NCBI GenBank assembly: GCA_021838635.1
Contig: JAKCDC010000006.1
Coordinates: forward strand, 56,547 to 120,546
DNA length: 64,000 nt
Source: Pseudomonadota bacterium
GTDB lineage: Bacteria > Pseudomonadota > Gammaproteobacteria > Steroidobacterales > Steroidobacteraceae
Direction of reading: 5' to 3'
Positions 23,173 through 31,796 of the stretch are shown piece after piece (the stretch's first letter is position 1; each line of letters starts with the position of its first letter). Under the pieces are notes generated by a model. The model was not told the origin of the DNA and did not search any database. It was given only the letters and a program-made list of their open reading frames with translations. Position numbers and translations under genes: made by a program.

Positions 23173-26115
23173 TTACTGGAATGAGTACGAGAACCCGAGG
23201 CTGTAGGTTCGTGGGTACTCTTCCCACGTCAACACCTGGCGCGGATCGTTGTTCTGGTACGTCTGCATACCCTGCGAGGTGAGATTCGATCCAGTCGCAA
23301 TCAGCGTCAGGCCGTTCAGCATACCGCTACTGAAGGCGTAGCTGACCTGCGCGGCCACCGTGGCCTGGCCGGCAACGATCTGCTCGACACGAGTCGCACT
23401 GATTCCGAACACGCGGCCGAGATAGCTCGAACGAATGCTATCGGATACGTTGGCCTGGAATCCGCCGTACTGGTAATACAGCGTGTAGTTGTCATCCCAC
23501 TTCGAGAGCCCCGACACAGTCACCGGCTGGGTGTTGCCTGGGTAGTACACCGCGCTCCAAGTGCGGTCCACGCTCGCCAGTACGCCGAAGCCATCCAGCC
23601 AATGAGTCAAGTCGCCAAGCGGCAGGTTGGTGGCGACCTGCGCGCCGTAGATGTGGCCCGTACCTTGATTGTTCGGCGTCGTCAGGATGCCGTACGTCGT
23701 GCCGAGTTCCGCCTGCTGCGTAGACGTTAGGTAACCCGAGGCGTACTGCGAGAAGTTCATCAGCGTAGCCGCGTTCGGATTGATGTAGTTCGACAGATCG
23801 ATGTAGTACCCGGAGAGCTGTACGTAGCCCTGCCCGCCCGTGGCGCACAGTGAGGAGTTCTTCGCCTGGTTGCCCGTGCAGCTGTAACCGCCGCGGCTCG
23901 AGAAGTAGTGCTCCATGCTAAGGTTGTAGTTCGTAGCCATCGTCGGCTTTAGCGCCGGATTGCCGCCGGTGCCACTGAAGTACGCCAGGTTCGGATTGCT
24001 GTTCGTCAACCCCGTGACATTGGTGCTGATACCGAAGCTCGCACTCATCTCGTCCATGCGAGGACGCGACATCGTACGCGCCACACTGGCCCTGATGTCA
24101 TTGTTGTCAGGCAGCGAGAACACCAGATTCAGGCTCGGCAGGTAGCGCGTGTAGCTCGTACCGCCCATCGTCGGCAGCAGTACAGTCGTAGTCGACCCGC
24201 CAGCGGTCGAACCCGGAGCGACCCGCGAACCTTCGGAGGTCTGTCCGGTGTGCACGAGCTGTACGCCGAAGTTGCCGCGCAAACCAACTGAATCGCCGAG
24301 ATTGGTATGCAGGTTGAATTGCAGGTAGCCGGTTGTATCGTTTTCGTTCACGATCCAGTTCGGCGGTACGGCGATCGAGGAAAGCGACGTTGGGTACTGC
24401 ACCAGGTTGCCAGTGGTGAGCAGCGAGAACGGATTGTACAGCACCTCCGGTCCTACGCCCATGAAGCCGAGCGCCGCCGTGGTGGTCGACTGGAGGGACG
24501 CGGCCGTGATCGGCGCGGTCGTGGTGGCACCGCAGCTGATTAGCAGACAGCCGTTCGGCGCGCCCGGAAGAACCAAGAACGCCTGGGAAATATTGTAGCT
24601 CTTGTTGCGACGACGACGATCGACGCCAATCTCGACGCTGGAAAGCGGACCACGATTGAAGTAATGAGTGGCGGCCAACTTGAGGTTGGCAATGTAGTCC
24701 TCGGTGTGCGGCTGGTTGATAAATCCGGCCTGCACCAAATTCGCGCCCGAGCCCCAGCCCTGCGGATCGGTCAACACGATGTTGCTACCGTTCAGGCCCT
24801 GCGACAGGTTGAGGAACAGCTCGCCGTTGCTGCCTTCATAGAAATTGACGTTGGTTCCGGCCAGCGTCGCCTCGTTCGCTGGACCGTTATATCCATACCC
24901 GGAATAGGATTCTAGGAACTGGTCGTCACGCTCAGCCCGGCTGTAGCTACCACCCAGGCTCGCCACCCAGTTGTCGGCGAGGCGCAAATGGTTGTGCCAC
25001 AGCACGTTGTAGACGCGCGCCTGGTAGTGATTGTAGTCGTTGCGGATGACGGGGTAGACGTTCTGGAAGGTACCACTGGTGTAGAACCCATTACTCAGAG
25101 TGCCTGGCACGATGGTCTCGTGACTGCCGTAAGCGAGCGGGAACTCCGCACCCTTGGCCTGCTGGGTCTCATTCGTGTTCTCGTAAGTCATATCGAGCGT
25201 GCTGGTAAAGGCGCTCGATGGCTGCCACTCGATAGTGGCGAGATAGCCGTTGCGTACCAGCAGATCGGAGATGTTGTAGTTCTTCGATCCACCGATAATC
25301 AGACGCGGCGCGCTGGCGGTGCCGATGTTGTCGTAGCCCCATGGCGCCTGGTGCAGGATATGCGAAGGGTTTGACTCAAGGTCGATACCCAGAGTCACGC
25401 CTAGGGTGTGATGCAGGAACTGGTCAGCAAACACGCCGTTGATGTCGTGACCGGAGTTGCTTACGCCGGGGCCGGGCATGACCTGATTCGGCTCCATCCA
25501 CTGGTAATTTGCGTTCAGCGTCGCCACCGGCTTCGGCTGCGACAGCGGACGCATCGTCTTCATGTTCACCGTACCGGCAATACCCGGATCGATCATGTCG
25601 GCGCTCGGACTGAAGTGCACGATGACGGTGTTGAACCAGCTCGGCGGATATTGATCGAGTTGCACGTCACGGTTGTTCGCAGTGCTGGGTTGGATCGCGC
25701 CGTCCACCTGCGTGGAGATGAAATCCGAACTCATCCCGTGGATGGTCAGCTCCTGCGGTCGACCATTCACGGTCTGCACCGCCAATCCGGGCAGACGTCC
25801 CAGAGCGTCAGCAATGCTGGTGCCAGGCAGCTGTCCGATCTGCTGGGAGGAGACTGCCTCGACGATTGAGTCGGAGTTCTTCTGGATGGCAATCGAGTTC
25901 TGGATGCTGCTAACGAAGCCGTTGACGATGACCTGATGCAGCAGATCAGCATTGGCGACCTGCTTGGCGAGTTTCTTTTTCTGAACGGTGCTTTGCGCGG
26001 TGCCCTGCGGCGCGGCGTGCGCCGTGGTCGGAATGACGGCGGCAACGGCGGCGGCGCCGAAGCATGCGGTGGCGACCGCCAATTCGAGAATGCTGCGCTT
26101 GCGTCTGGTAATCAC
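23173..26115 (-). CDS. TonB-dependent outer-membrane receptor, maltodextrin type
   Basis: A 980-residue receptor. The GTG start is followed by a signal peptide ending TAHA near residue 34. The plug domain holds SIADALGRLPGLAVQTVNGRPQ and GTVNMKTMRPL. The rest is a long beta-barrel rich in aromatic and Asn/Thr residues, ending YSLGFSYSFQ. Barrel size and plug fit the large carbohydrate receptors of Xanthomonadales, like MalA of Caulobacter. It should import maltodextrins through the outer membrane using TonB-ExbBD energy. It diverges from the GH13 alpha-glucosidase over a 304-bp region with three operator copies. Substrate is inferred from the neighbours. Confidence 0.9.
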   Translation of the reverse strand: MITRRKRSILELAVATACFGAAAVAAVIPTTAHAAPQGTAQSTVQKKKLAKQVANADLLHQVIVNGFVSSIQNSIAIQKNSDSIVEAVSSQQIGQLPGTSIADALGRLPGLAVQTVNGRPQELTIHGMSSDFISTQVDGAIQPSTANNRDVQLDQYPPSWFNTVIVHFSPSADMIDPGIAGTVNMKTMRPLSQPKPVATLNANYQWMEPNQVMPGPGVSNSGHDINGVFADQFLHHTLGVTLGIDLESNPSHILHQAPWGYDNIGTASAPRLIIGGSKNYNISDLLVRNGYLATIEWQPSSAFTSTLDMTYENTNETQQAKGAEFPLAYGSHETIVPGTLSNGFYTSGTFQNVYPVIRNDYNHYQARVYNVLWHNHLRLADNWVASLGGSYSRAERDDQFLESYSGYGYNGPANEATLAGTNVNFYEGSNGELFLNLSQGLNGSNIVLTDPQGWGSGANLVQAGFINQPHTEDYIANLKLAATHYFNRGPLSSVEIGVDRRRRNKSYNISQAFLVLPGAPNGCLLISCGATTTAPITAASLQSTTTAALGFMGVGPEVLYNPFSLLTTGNLVQYPTSLSSIAVPPNWIVNENDTTGYLQFNLHTNLGDSVGLRGNFGVQLVHTGQTSEGSRVAPGSTAGGSTTTVLLPTMGGTSYTRYLPSLNLVFSLPDNNDIRASVARTMSRPRMDEMSASFGISTNVTGLTNSNPNLAYFSGTGGNPALKPTMATNYNLSMEHYFSSRGGYSCTGNQAKNSSLCATGGQGYVQLSGYYIDLSNYINPNAATLMNFSQYASGYLTSTQQAELGTTYGILTTPNNQGTGHIYGAQVATNLPLGDLTHWLDGFGVLASVDRTWSAVYYPGNTQPVTVSGLSKWDDNYTLYYQYGGFQANVSDSIRSSYLGRVFGISATRVEQIVAGQATVAAQVSYAFSSGMLNGLTLIATGSNLTSQGMQTYQNNDPRQVLTWEEYPRTYSLGFSYSFQ

Positions 26116-26274
26116 GAGAACCCCCCCGAGGGCAAAAAAAAATTAATGGCAACGACCGGTCCGTTGATGGACTGCGGTTTGCGACGGCGGCTGAGCACGT
26201 ACCTGTGACGCCGCTGCCGGCGCAAGAAAACTCTGGTGAATGATTCGTAAGCAACACTTCGAAAGCAAGCGACT

Positions 26275-26290
26275 GCATACGTATTCATGC
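26275..26290. promoter_or_regulatory. Putative LacI-family operator, copy 2
   Basis: GCATACGTATTCATGC; core ATACGTAT. Its centre is 60 bp from that of copy 3. It lies upstream of both divergent genes. Binding by the LacI-family protein at 28217 is inferred from palindrome form and genomic association. Confidence 0.65.
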
Positions 26291-26331
26291 GCCGATGCGG
26301 CGGCGCAACGTCGACACATCCATCGCTTTGC

Positions 26332-26346
26332 CATGAATACGTATGC
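26332..26346. promoter_or_regulatory. Putative LacI-family operator, copy 3
   Basis: CATGAATACGTATGC, the exact reverse complement of the first 15 bases of copy 2. Its centre is 24 bp from copy 4, about two helical turns, which would allow side-by-side binding of two dimers. Confidence 0.65.
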
Positions 26347-26355
26347 GAAGATTGC

Positions 26356-26370
26356 GCTGAATACGTATGC
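26356..26370. promoter_or_regulatory. Putative LacI-family operator, copy 4
   Basis: GCTGAATACGTATGC, differing from copy 3 only in the outer bases of one arm. It is 50 bases before the chosen start of the alpha-glucosidase, a position suited to repression. Confidence 0.65.
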
Positions 26371-26419
26371 GGCGGCGGCCGGGGTGGCGCAATGCGGCGC
26401 CGAGCTGTGTCACAGTAGG

Positions 26420-28060
26420 ATGAACGACACGCAATGTACGAACATGACTGAAAATCGCTGGTGGCGGGGGGCGGTGATCTATCAGATCTATCCGCGCAGC
26501 TTTCAAGACAGTAATGGGGACGGGGTCGGAGACCTCCCGGGAATCATTGAGCGGCTCGATTACGTAGCCGGACTCGATGTCGATGCCATCTGGGTTTCGC
26601 CGTTTTTCAAGTCGCCGATGGCCGATTTCGGCTACGACGTGTCCGATTACCGTGCGGTCGACCCGATGTTCGGGGCGCTCGAGGACTTCGACCGGCTGGT
26701 GACCGAAGCGCATCGACGCGGCCTGAAGGTGATGATTGACCAGGTCCTCAGCCACACCTCGGCTGAGCACCCCTGGTTTCAGGAAAGCCGCTCGAGTCGC
26801 ACGAACCCCAAGGCCGACTGGTATGTCTGGGCCGATCCGCGCGAGGACGGCTCGCCGCCGAACAATTGGCAGGCGATCTTCGGCGGCCCGGCCTGGCGCT
26901 GGGAGCCGCGCCGCCGGCAGTACTATTTGCACAACTTCCTCGACTCGCAGCCTGATTTGAATTTCCACCATCCTCAGGTGCCAGCCGCCATGCTGGAGAA
27001 CCTGGAGTTCTGGCTGCGACGCGGTATCGACGGCGTGCGCCTCGATGCGGTCAATTTCTGCTATCACGACCGGCGGCTGCGCGACAACCCGGCCAAGCCT
27101 GAGAGTGAACGCACTGGCCGGGGCTTCAGTCCGGACAACCCGTACGCCTACCAGTACCACTGGTACAACAATACGCAGCCGGAGAACCTGGCGTTTATGG
27201 AGCGGGTGCGCCGGCTGCTCGATGCGTATCCGGGCGTCGCGGCGCTGGGGGAGATTTCCTCCGAGGACTCCCTCGGCACCATGGCCGAGTACGTCGGGGA
27301 GCACCGGCTGCACATGGCGTACTCCTTCGAGCTGCTCACCGATGAGTACCGCGCCGCGCATATCCGCAACACGGTCGAGGCGCTCGAGCAGCGGATGCCG
27401 CACGGCTGGCCGTGCTGGACGATCTCCAATCACGACGTGGCACGGGTGCTGACCCGCTGGGGCGGCGAGCACGCTTCCCCTCGCCTCGCCACCGTGCTCA
27501 GCGCCATGGTCTGCTCGTTGCGCGGCTCGGTGTGCGTCTACCAGGGCGAGGAGCTCGGCCTGCCCGAGGCTGGCGTGCCGTACGAGGCGCTGCGCGACCC
27601 GTTTGGCATTGCATTCTGGCCGAACTTCAAGGGCCGGGACGGCTGCCGGACCCCGATGCCATGGCTCGATCACGTCGGTGGAGGCTTCAGCCAGGGCGTA
27701 CCTTGGCTGCCGGTCGCCGCCGAACACCTGCCGCTCGCAGTCTCCCGACAGGAGCGCGATCCGGACTCGCCGCTGAACGGCTTCCGGCGATTCCTGCGCT
27801 GGCGGCGCGAGCAACCGGCGCTGCGCTGGGGGGAGATCCGGTTCCTGGAGCTACCCGAGCCCTTGCTCGGCTTCACCCGCGAGCTCGACGGCAAGCGCGT
27901 GCTCGCCGTATTCAATCTGGGCCCACAGGCGCAACGGGTCGCGCTGCCGCTGCGCGCCTCGATGAAGGCACTGAACGGACATGGCCTGCAGAGCGGTCGG
28001 TTCGACGGCCCGGCGGCGGACCTCCCGCCGCATGGTGTCCTGTTTGCAACAATTTCCTGA
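26420..28060 (+). CDS. Cytoplasmic GH13 alpha-glucosidase (oligo-1,6-glucosidase/AglA type)
   Basis: About 546 residues, with no signal peptide. WWRGAVIYQIYPRSFQDSNGDGVGDLPGI opens the barrel, as in GH13 alpha-glucosidases of the trehalulose/oligo-1,6-glucosidase group. Catalytic regions: GVRLDAVNF (nucleophile), a Glu in ALGEISSED (acid/base) and ISNHDVAR. The calcium-like DSNGDG loop is present. The long upstream frame (from 26240) covers the operators and is rejected; the start may be the ATG at 26420 or that at 26444 (MTENRWW), neither with a good ribosome-binding site. It should hydrolyse imported maltooligosaccharides to glucose. Confidence 0.9.
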   Translation: MNDTQCTNMTENRWWRGAVIYQIYPRSFQDSNGDGVGDLPGIIERLDYVAGLDVDAIWVSPFFKSPMADFGYDVSDYRAVDPMFGALEDFDRLVTEAHRRGLKVMIDQVLSHTSAEHPWFQESRSSRTNPKADWYVWADPREDGSPPNNWQAIFGGPAWRWEPRRRQYYLHNFLDSQPDLNFHHPQVPAAMLENLEFWLRRGIDGVRLDAVNFCYHDRRLRDNPAKPESERTGRGFSPDNPYAYQYHWYNNTQPENLAFMERVRRLLDAYPGVAALGEISSEDSLGTMAEYVGEHRLHMAYSFELLTDEYRAAHIRNTVEALEQRMPHGWPCWTISNHDVARVLTRWGGEHASPRLATVLSAMVCSLRGSVCVYQGEELGLPEAGVPYEALRDPFGIAFWPNFKGRDGCRTPMPWLDHVGGGFSQGVPWLPVAAEHLPLAVSRQERDPDSPLNGFRRFLRWRREQPALRWGEIRFLELPEPLLGFTRELDGKRVLAVFNLGPQAQRVALPLRASMKALNGHGLQSGRFDGPAADLPPHGVLFATIS

Positions 28061-28098
28061 TGCATACGCTCATAAAGCGGATAGGTGGCCGTCCAAAC

Positions 28099-28114
28099 GT
28101 TGCGTAAGCGCAAC
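28099..28114. promoter_or_regulatory. Inverted repeat upstream of the lacI-type promoter
   Basis: GTTGCG and CGCAAC face each other across TAAG, just upstream of the proposed -35 box. An outer imperfect pair (GTCCAAACG and CGTTTTGGGAC) surrounds it. It could be an operator or part of a terminator for the alpha-glucosidase; it differs from the ATACGTAT sites. A partial match to those, GCATACGCTCAT, lies near 28064. Confidence 0.35.
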
Positions 28115-28124
28115 ATTTAGCGTT

Positions 28125-28153
28125 TTGGGACGCTTGCCCGCGTGATTTAGACT
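28125..28153 (+). promoter_or_regulatory. Candidate sigma-70 promoter of the LacI-family gene
   Basis: TTGGGA (28125-28130) and TAGACT (28148-28153) are separated by exactly 17 bases. Each keeps four of six consensus positions. Transcription would start near 28160, which favours the start codon at 28217 over the one at 28166. Confidence 0.4.
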
Positions 28154-28216
28154 ACGCTCCCTGGAATGCCCAATTCGGGGTCAGGGGGGGGCGGCCCATG
28201 GGCCGTGCGAGCGCAC

Positions 28217-29320
28217 ATGTCGGACGGACAAACCGCCGAGGCGGAACACACGCACACCCGGCTGCAGCCGGAGGCCTGCGGGGTGCGTGACAAGCGCCGC
28301 AAGCCCAATTCGCTCGACATCGCCCACTTGGCAGGCGTGTCGCAGTCGACGGTCTCGCGCGCGCTGCGTGGCGATCCGATGGTCTCTCCGGCGACCCGCG
28401 AGCGTATTCTCGAGGTCGCCCGGGAGCTCAATTACCACGTCGACAAGAACGCCTCGAGCCTGCGCCGCAAGCACACCGGGACGCTGGCGCTGTTATTTTT
28501 CGAGGATCCGACCACCGACGACTCGGCGATCAACCCCTTCTTCCATTCGATGCTGGGCTCGATCATTCGCGCCTGTTCGCGCCAGGGTTACGATCTACTC
28601 GTGTCGTTCCAGGATCTGCTGCGCGACTGGCTGGCGGACTACGAAGACAGCCACAAGGCCGATGGCATCATCCTGCTCGGTTACGGCGATTACCTCGCCT
28701 ACCGCGAGCGGCTCGAGGCGCTGATCGGCCACGGCGCGCATGTGGTGCGCTGGGGACAGATCCTGCCGGATCATCCGGGCGTCTCGATCGGCTGCGACAA
28801 CGTCGCCGGCGGGCGGCTCGCGGCCGAGCACCTGCTGCGCTGCGGGCGGCGGCGCATCGCATTTCTCGGCGAGATCGCCGCCTCGGCACCGGAGATGGCC
28901 GACCGCTATCGCGGCTACCGCGAGACACTGCTCGCCGCGGGTCTCACCCCCGACCCGCATCTGCAGGTCAGCGCCGTGTCGACCGAAGCGTCCGGCCATG
29001 CCGCGCTGCGCGCCCTGCTTGAGCGCGGCCTGCCCTTCGATGCGGTGTTCGCCGCAAGCGATCTCATTGCCATTGGCGCCCTGGGGGCGCTGACTGCCGC
29101 CGGGCGGCGCGTTCCGGAGGACGTCGCGGTGGTGGGATTCGACGGTATTCCGATGGGCGCGGTGACCCGCCCGGCGCTGACCACCGTGTCGCAGAACACC
29201 AAGCGCGCCGGCGAGGTGCTGGTGCAGAGCCTGATCACTCAGATCGAAGGGCGGCCGGCGGAAAACATGATCCTCGGACCGCAGTTGCTGGTCCGCGAGT
29301 CCAGCGGCGGCGGCGCATGA
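28217..29320 (+). CDS. LacI-family transcriptional regulator of the sugar locus
   Basis: About 367 residues. An N-terminal helix-turn-helix, SLDIAHLAGVSQSTVSRAL, is followed by the hinge region NYHVDKNASSLRR, then a periplasmic-binding-protein-like sensor domain ending VAVVGFDGIPMGAVTRPALTTV, typical of LacI/GalR proteins. A start at 28166 is also open, but it would be almost leaderless from the proposed promoter. It lies 156 bases after the alpha-glucosidase and close to the receptor. Four ATACGTAT palindromes with a central CG, suited to LacI proteins, flank the locus, so it likely represses receptor, glucosidase and perhaps the halogenase/GH31 region. The effector is probably maltose or a maltodextrin (inference). 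Confidence 0.9.
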   Translation: MSDGQTAEAEHTHTRLQPEACGVRDKRRKPNSLDIAHLAGVSQSTVSRALRGDPMVSPATRERILEVARELNYHVDKNASSLRRKHTGTLALLFFEDPTTDDSAINPFFHSMLGSIIRACSRQGYDLLVSFQDLLRDWLADYEDSHKADGIILLGYGDYLAYRERLEALIGHGAHVVRWGQILPDHPGVSIGCDNVAGGRLAAEHLLRCGRRRIAFLGEIAASAPEMADRYRGYRETLLAAGLTPDPHLQVSAVSTEASGHAALRALLERGLPFDAVFAASDLIAIGALGALTAAGRRVPEDVAVVGFDGIPMGAVTRPALTTVSQNTKRAGEVLVQSLITQIEGRPAENMILGPQLLVRESSGGGA

Positions 29321-29823
29321 CGCACACCTACCTGCTCGAACCGGGCATCTGGAGTGGCCGAGGAACGTTCTGGCGCGAGGACGGCGAGCCGCTGCCGGCC
29401 GAATGCCGTACCGAGATCACCCACCAGAACCACTGCTGGCTGGTCGCCGGATCGCTCAAGGTCCTCGGCTCCCCACCGGTCGAGTTTCGCAATGCCTACT
29501 CGATCGAGCCGCCCGCCAAGAAAGGCGGCTGCCTGCGCTGGATCTCGGAGAACGCCACCCTCGGCAAGGTCCAGGGCACCTTCTCGGTGCTCGAGCGGTG
29601 CATCCTGTCGGTGTACAGCTGCGCGGCGACCGGCTATCACGGCGCGGAGCATTACGGCCAAATCGACGCCAGCCGCTATCAGGCCTCCGGCGTGCTGTTG
29701 CTCGAGACACGCCGACTCTCCTCGTGGGAGATCGTGCTTACACGTGAAGCAGTGCCAGCAGCCGGTCCGTCGGCAGATAGTGATCCACCAGCAGCGCCGC
29801 GAACAGCCACATCAGATAGCTGA
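29317..29823 (+). CDS. Unrecognised 168-residue protein coupled to the LacI regulator
   Basis: The ATG overlaps the lacI-family stop as ATGA, so translation is probably coupled. No family is recognised. Alternating polar and aromatic residues ([65 protein letters not shown]) suggest a small beta-barrel or lipocalin-like fold, with no signal peptide or membrane segment. The last 86 bases run antisense over the ctaB 3' end and read as low-complexity Pro/Ala/Ser, so the natural stop may have been lost. A role in sugar-locus regulation or metabolism is only suggested by position. Confidence 0.6.
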   Translation: MTHTYLLEPGIWSGRGTFWREDGEPLPAECRTEITHQNHCWLVAGSLKVLGSPPVEFRNAYSIEPPAKKGGCLRWISENATLGKVQGTFSVLERCILSVYSCAATGYHGAEHYGQIDASRYQASGVLLLETRRLSSWEIVLTREAVPAAGPSADSDPPAAPRTATSDS

Positions 29824-30661
29824 TCGAGTAGCGGAACAGCCGCATCGGCAGGTGCGGCTGGGGCGCGAACTTCAGACGCACCGCGTAGACGAGGAAGCGC
29901 ACCCCGAGAATCAGCGCCGCGCCCAGGTAGATCAGCCCACTCATGCCGGTGATGACCGGCAGCATCGTCACCACCAGCAGCAGGACCGAGTACAGCAGGA
30001 TCTGCAGGCGCGTGTATTCCACGCCGTGTGTGACCGGCAGCATCGGAATGCCGACGCGCGCGTACTCGTCCTTGCGCGCGATCGCGAGCGCCCAGAAGTG
30101 CGGCGGCGTCCACACGAAGATGATCAGAAACAGCAGCAGCGCATGCGGATCGACCGTATTGGTCACTGCCGCCCAACCGAGAATCGGCGGCGCCGCGCCA
30201 GCCGCTCCGCCGATGACGATGTTCTGTGAAGTCGCGCGCTTCAACCAACCGGTGTAGATCACCGCATAACCGATCAGCGAGGCGAAAGTCAGCGCTGCGG
30301 TGAGCGGATTGACCAGGATCGAGAGGATCGTCATGGCGAGCACGCCGAGCGCGGCGGCAAACAGCAACGCATTACGCTCGGTCAGCTGGCCGCGTGGCAG
30401 CGGCCGCGAGCGGGTTCGCGACATCTGCTCATCGATGCGCCGGTCGAGCACATGGTTGATCGCCGCGGCACAAGCCGCCGCGAGCGCGATGCCCAACGTA
30501 CCCCATACCAACGCCCGCAGCGGCGGCCAGCCGGGACTCGCGAGCAACGTGCCGACCAGCGCCGTGAAGGTGATGAGCGCGACGATACGCGGCTTGGTGA
30601 GCTCCAGGTAGCGACGCCAGGCGATCGGCGCAGCGCTGGCGAGTTCCGAGAGGCTGTTCAC
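29738..30661 (-). CDS. ctaB: Protohaem IX farnesyltransferase (haem O synthase)
   Basis: A 307-residue UbiA-superfamily membrane enzyme that farnesylates haem B to haem O for the terminal oxidase. The first Asp-rich motif is [32 protein letters not shown] is the second conserved block. About nine hydrophobic helices follow. The start is a GTG ([12 protein letters not shown]) overlapping the ctaA stop as GTGA; the much longer open frame upstream is an antisense-like shadow of ctaA. Last gene of the oxidase biogenesis group; its 3' end converges on and overlaps the unknown gene at 29317. Confidence 0.95.
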   Translation of the reverse strand: MNSLSELASAAPIAWRRYLELTKPRIVALITFTALVGTLLASPGWPPLRALVWGTLGIALAAACAAAINHVLDRRIDEQMSRTRSRPLPRGQLTERNALLFAAALGVLAMTILSILVNPLTAALTFASLIGYAVIYTGWLKRATSQNIVIGGAAGAAPPILGWAAVTNTVDPHALLLFLIIFVWTPPHFWALAIARKDEYARVGIPMLPVTHGVEYTRLQILLYSVLLLVVTMLPVITGMSGLIYLGAALILGVRFLVYAVRLKFAPQPHLPMRLFRYSISYLMWLFAALLVDHYLPTDRLLALLHV

Positions 30662-31719
30662 GGCGCTGCGCCCACCTGCAGGCCCACGCGCCGCAGCGAG
30701 CGCAGTTTGTGCACCAGCGCGAGCAGCGCGATCAGCAACACCGCGGCGCCGCCCGTGTGCGCCGTCGTGATCAGGAGCGGGAAGCTCTCCAGCACCATGG
30801 TGATACCGATGGCGAGCTGCAGGGCGAGTGCGGCGAGCACTGCGTAAGCATACGGCCGCGCCGCCGCGAGCGAGCGGCGGCTGATGATGTAGCCACAGGT
30901 GCCACCGAGCACCACCGTCACCACAAGCGCACCGAGCCGGTGGGTGAAGTGGATCGCCACGCGCGCCGCATTGGGCAGGATGCCGCCCTGAAAATTGACC
31001 CAAACGCTGCGCCAAAGCACGAACGCGTCGCGGAAATCCATGTGCGGCGGCCACCAGTAGCCCTGGCAGGTCGGGAAATCCGGACAGGCGTACTGCGCGT
31101 AGTTGGCACTGGTCCACGCGCCGAGGAAGAATTGCACTCCCAGCACCGCCAGCCCGGCGAGCGAGAGCCAGTACGCGAGTTTCAGCGCCGCGGCGGCTGG
31201 AGCCGGTGGCGGCCGGCTCGAAGCGCCGGCACCACGCTGCAGCGTCAGCCACATCCACCACAGCAGACCGAGAGTGGTCATGCCGAACAGCAGGTGCAGC
31301 GTGACGATCGGCGGTTTCAGCAGCCAGGTCACCGTGAACATCCCGAGCACCGCCTGCACCACGACGGTCGCGAACAACACCAGCGCGTACACACTCCCGA
31401 CGACGCGGCCGCGCGAGGCGATGGCGAGCGCGGTGATCAACAGAATCAGTACCCCGAGCGTGCCGGCGACGTAGCGGTGGATCATCTCGTGCCAGGCGTC
31501 ATCGACGTTCAGTGGCCGCCCCGGATAGCGCGCCTGTGCGCTCGGGCTGTCGGCCGCGCCGATCGGCGTCAAGTGGCCGTAGCATTCCGGCCAGTCCGGA
31601 CAGCTGATCCCGGAGTTCGTCAGGCGCGTGTATGCCCCCAGCAGAATCACTGCAAAGCACAGCAGCACGCCGGCCAGCGACAGGCCGCGAATCCAGCGTT
31701 CGACAGATGCGGGGATCAA
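30658..31719 (-). CDS. ctaA: Haem A synthase (COX15/CtaA)
   Basis: About 353 residues, eight predicted membrane helices in two repeats. [21 protein letters not shown] is the N-terminal family signature and HMGHRY-like histidine helices appear as [11 protein letters not shown] and [11 protein letters not shown]. The enzyme oxidises haem O to haem A. The start is set at TTG 31719 because a perfect GGAGG lies 9 bases upstream; an ATG at 31758 would put that Shine-Dalgarno inside the gene. It is coupled to ctaB by a GTGA overlap and lies 77 bases after the SURF1 gene. Confidence 0.93.
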   Translation of the reverse strand: MIPASVERWIRGLSLAGVLLCFAVILLGAYTRLTNSGISCPDWPECYGHLTPIGAADSPSAQARYPGRPLNVDDAWHEMIHRYVAGTLGVLILLITALAIASRGRVVGSVYALVLFATVVVQAVLGMFTVTWLLKPPIVTLHLLFGMTTLGLLWWMWLTLQRGAGASSRPPPAPAAAALKLAYWLSLAGLAVLGVQFFLGAWTSANYAQYACPDFPTCQGYWWPPHMDFRDAFVLWRSVWVNFQGGILPNAARVAIHFTHRLGALVVTVVLGGTCGYIISRRSLAAARPYAYAVLAALALQLAIGITMVLESFPLLITTAHTGGAAVLLIALLALVHKLRSLRRVGLQVGAAP

Positions 31720-31728
31720 GAAACGGCA

Positions 31729-31733
31729 CCTCC
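31729..31733 (-). promoter_or_regulatory. Ribosome-binding site fixing a TTG start for ctaA
   Basis: GGAGG on the minus strand with a 9-base spacer to TTG (31719-31717). It is the best Shine-Dalgarno match in the group and decides the start codon against the upstream ATG. Confidence 0.65.
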
Positions 31734-31796
31734 GGAAGGGTCGAGTATGGTAGCGCATCGGCACCGGGCATGGCGCCGCTCGCCTGAGCACTCGGT

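Larger units (their letters stand above)
26116..26419 (+). other. Divergent control region, receptor/alpha-glucosidase
   Basis: The open frame of the alpha-glucosidase extends across part of this region, but the added residues match nothing and the DNA instead holds three copies of the ATACGTAT operator. A run of nine A residues lies near the receptor start. No confident -35/-10 pair was picked out. Confidence 0.6.

Noticed and set aside
26240..26419. N-terminal extension of the GH13 alpha-glucosidase
   Set aside because: The extra 60 residues match nothing and their DNA consists mainly of the operator cluster.
29320..31261. 507-codon minus-strand frame containing ctaB, suggesting a fusion
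   Set aside because: The first 200 codons are an out-of-frame shadow of ctaA; a GTG start overlapping the ctaA stop gives normal ctaB length.
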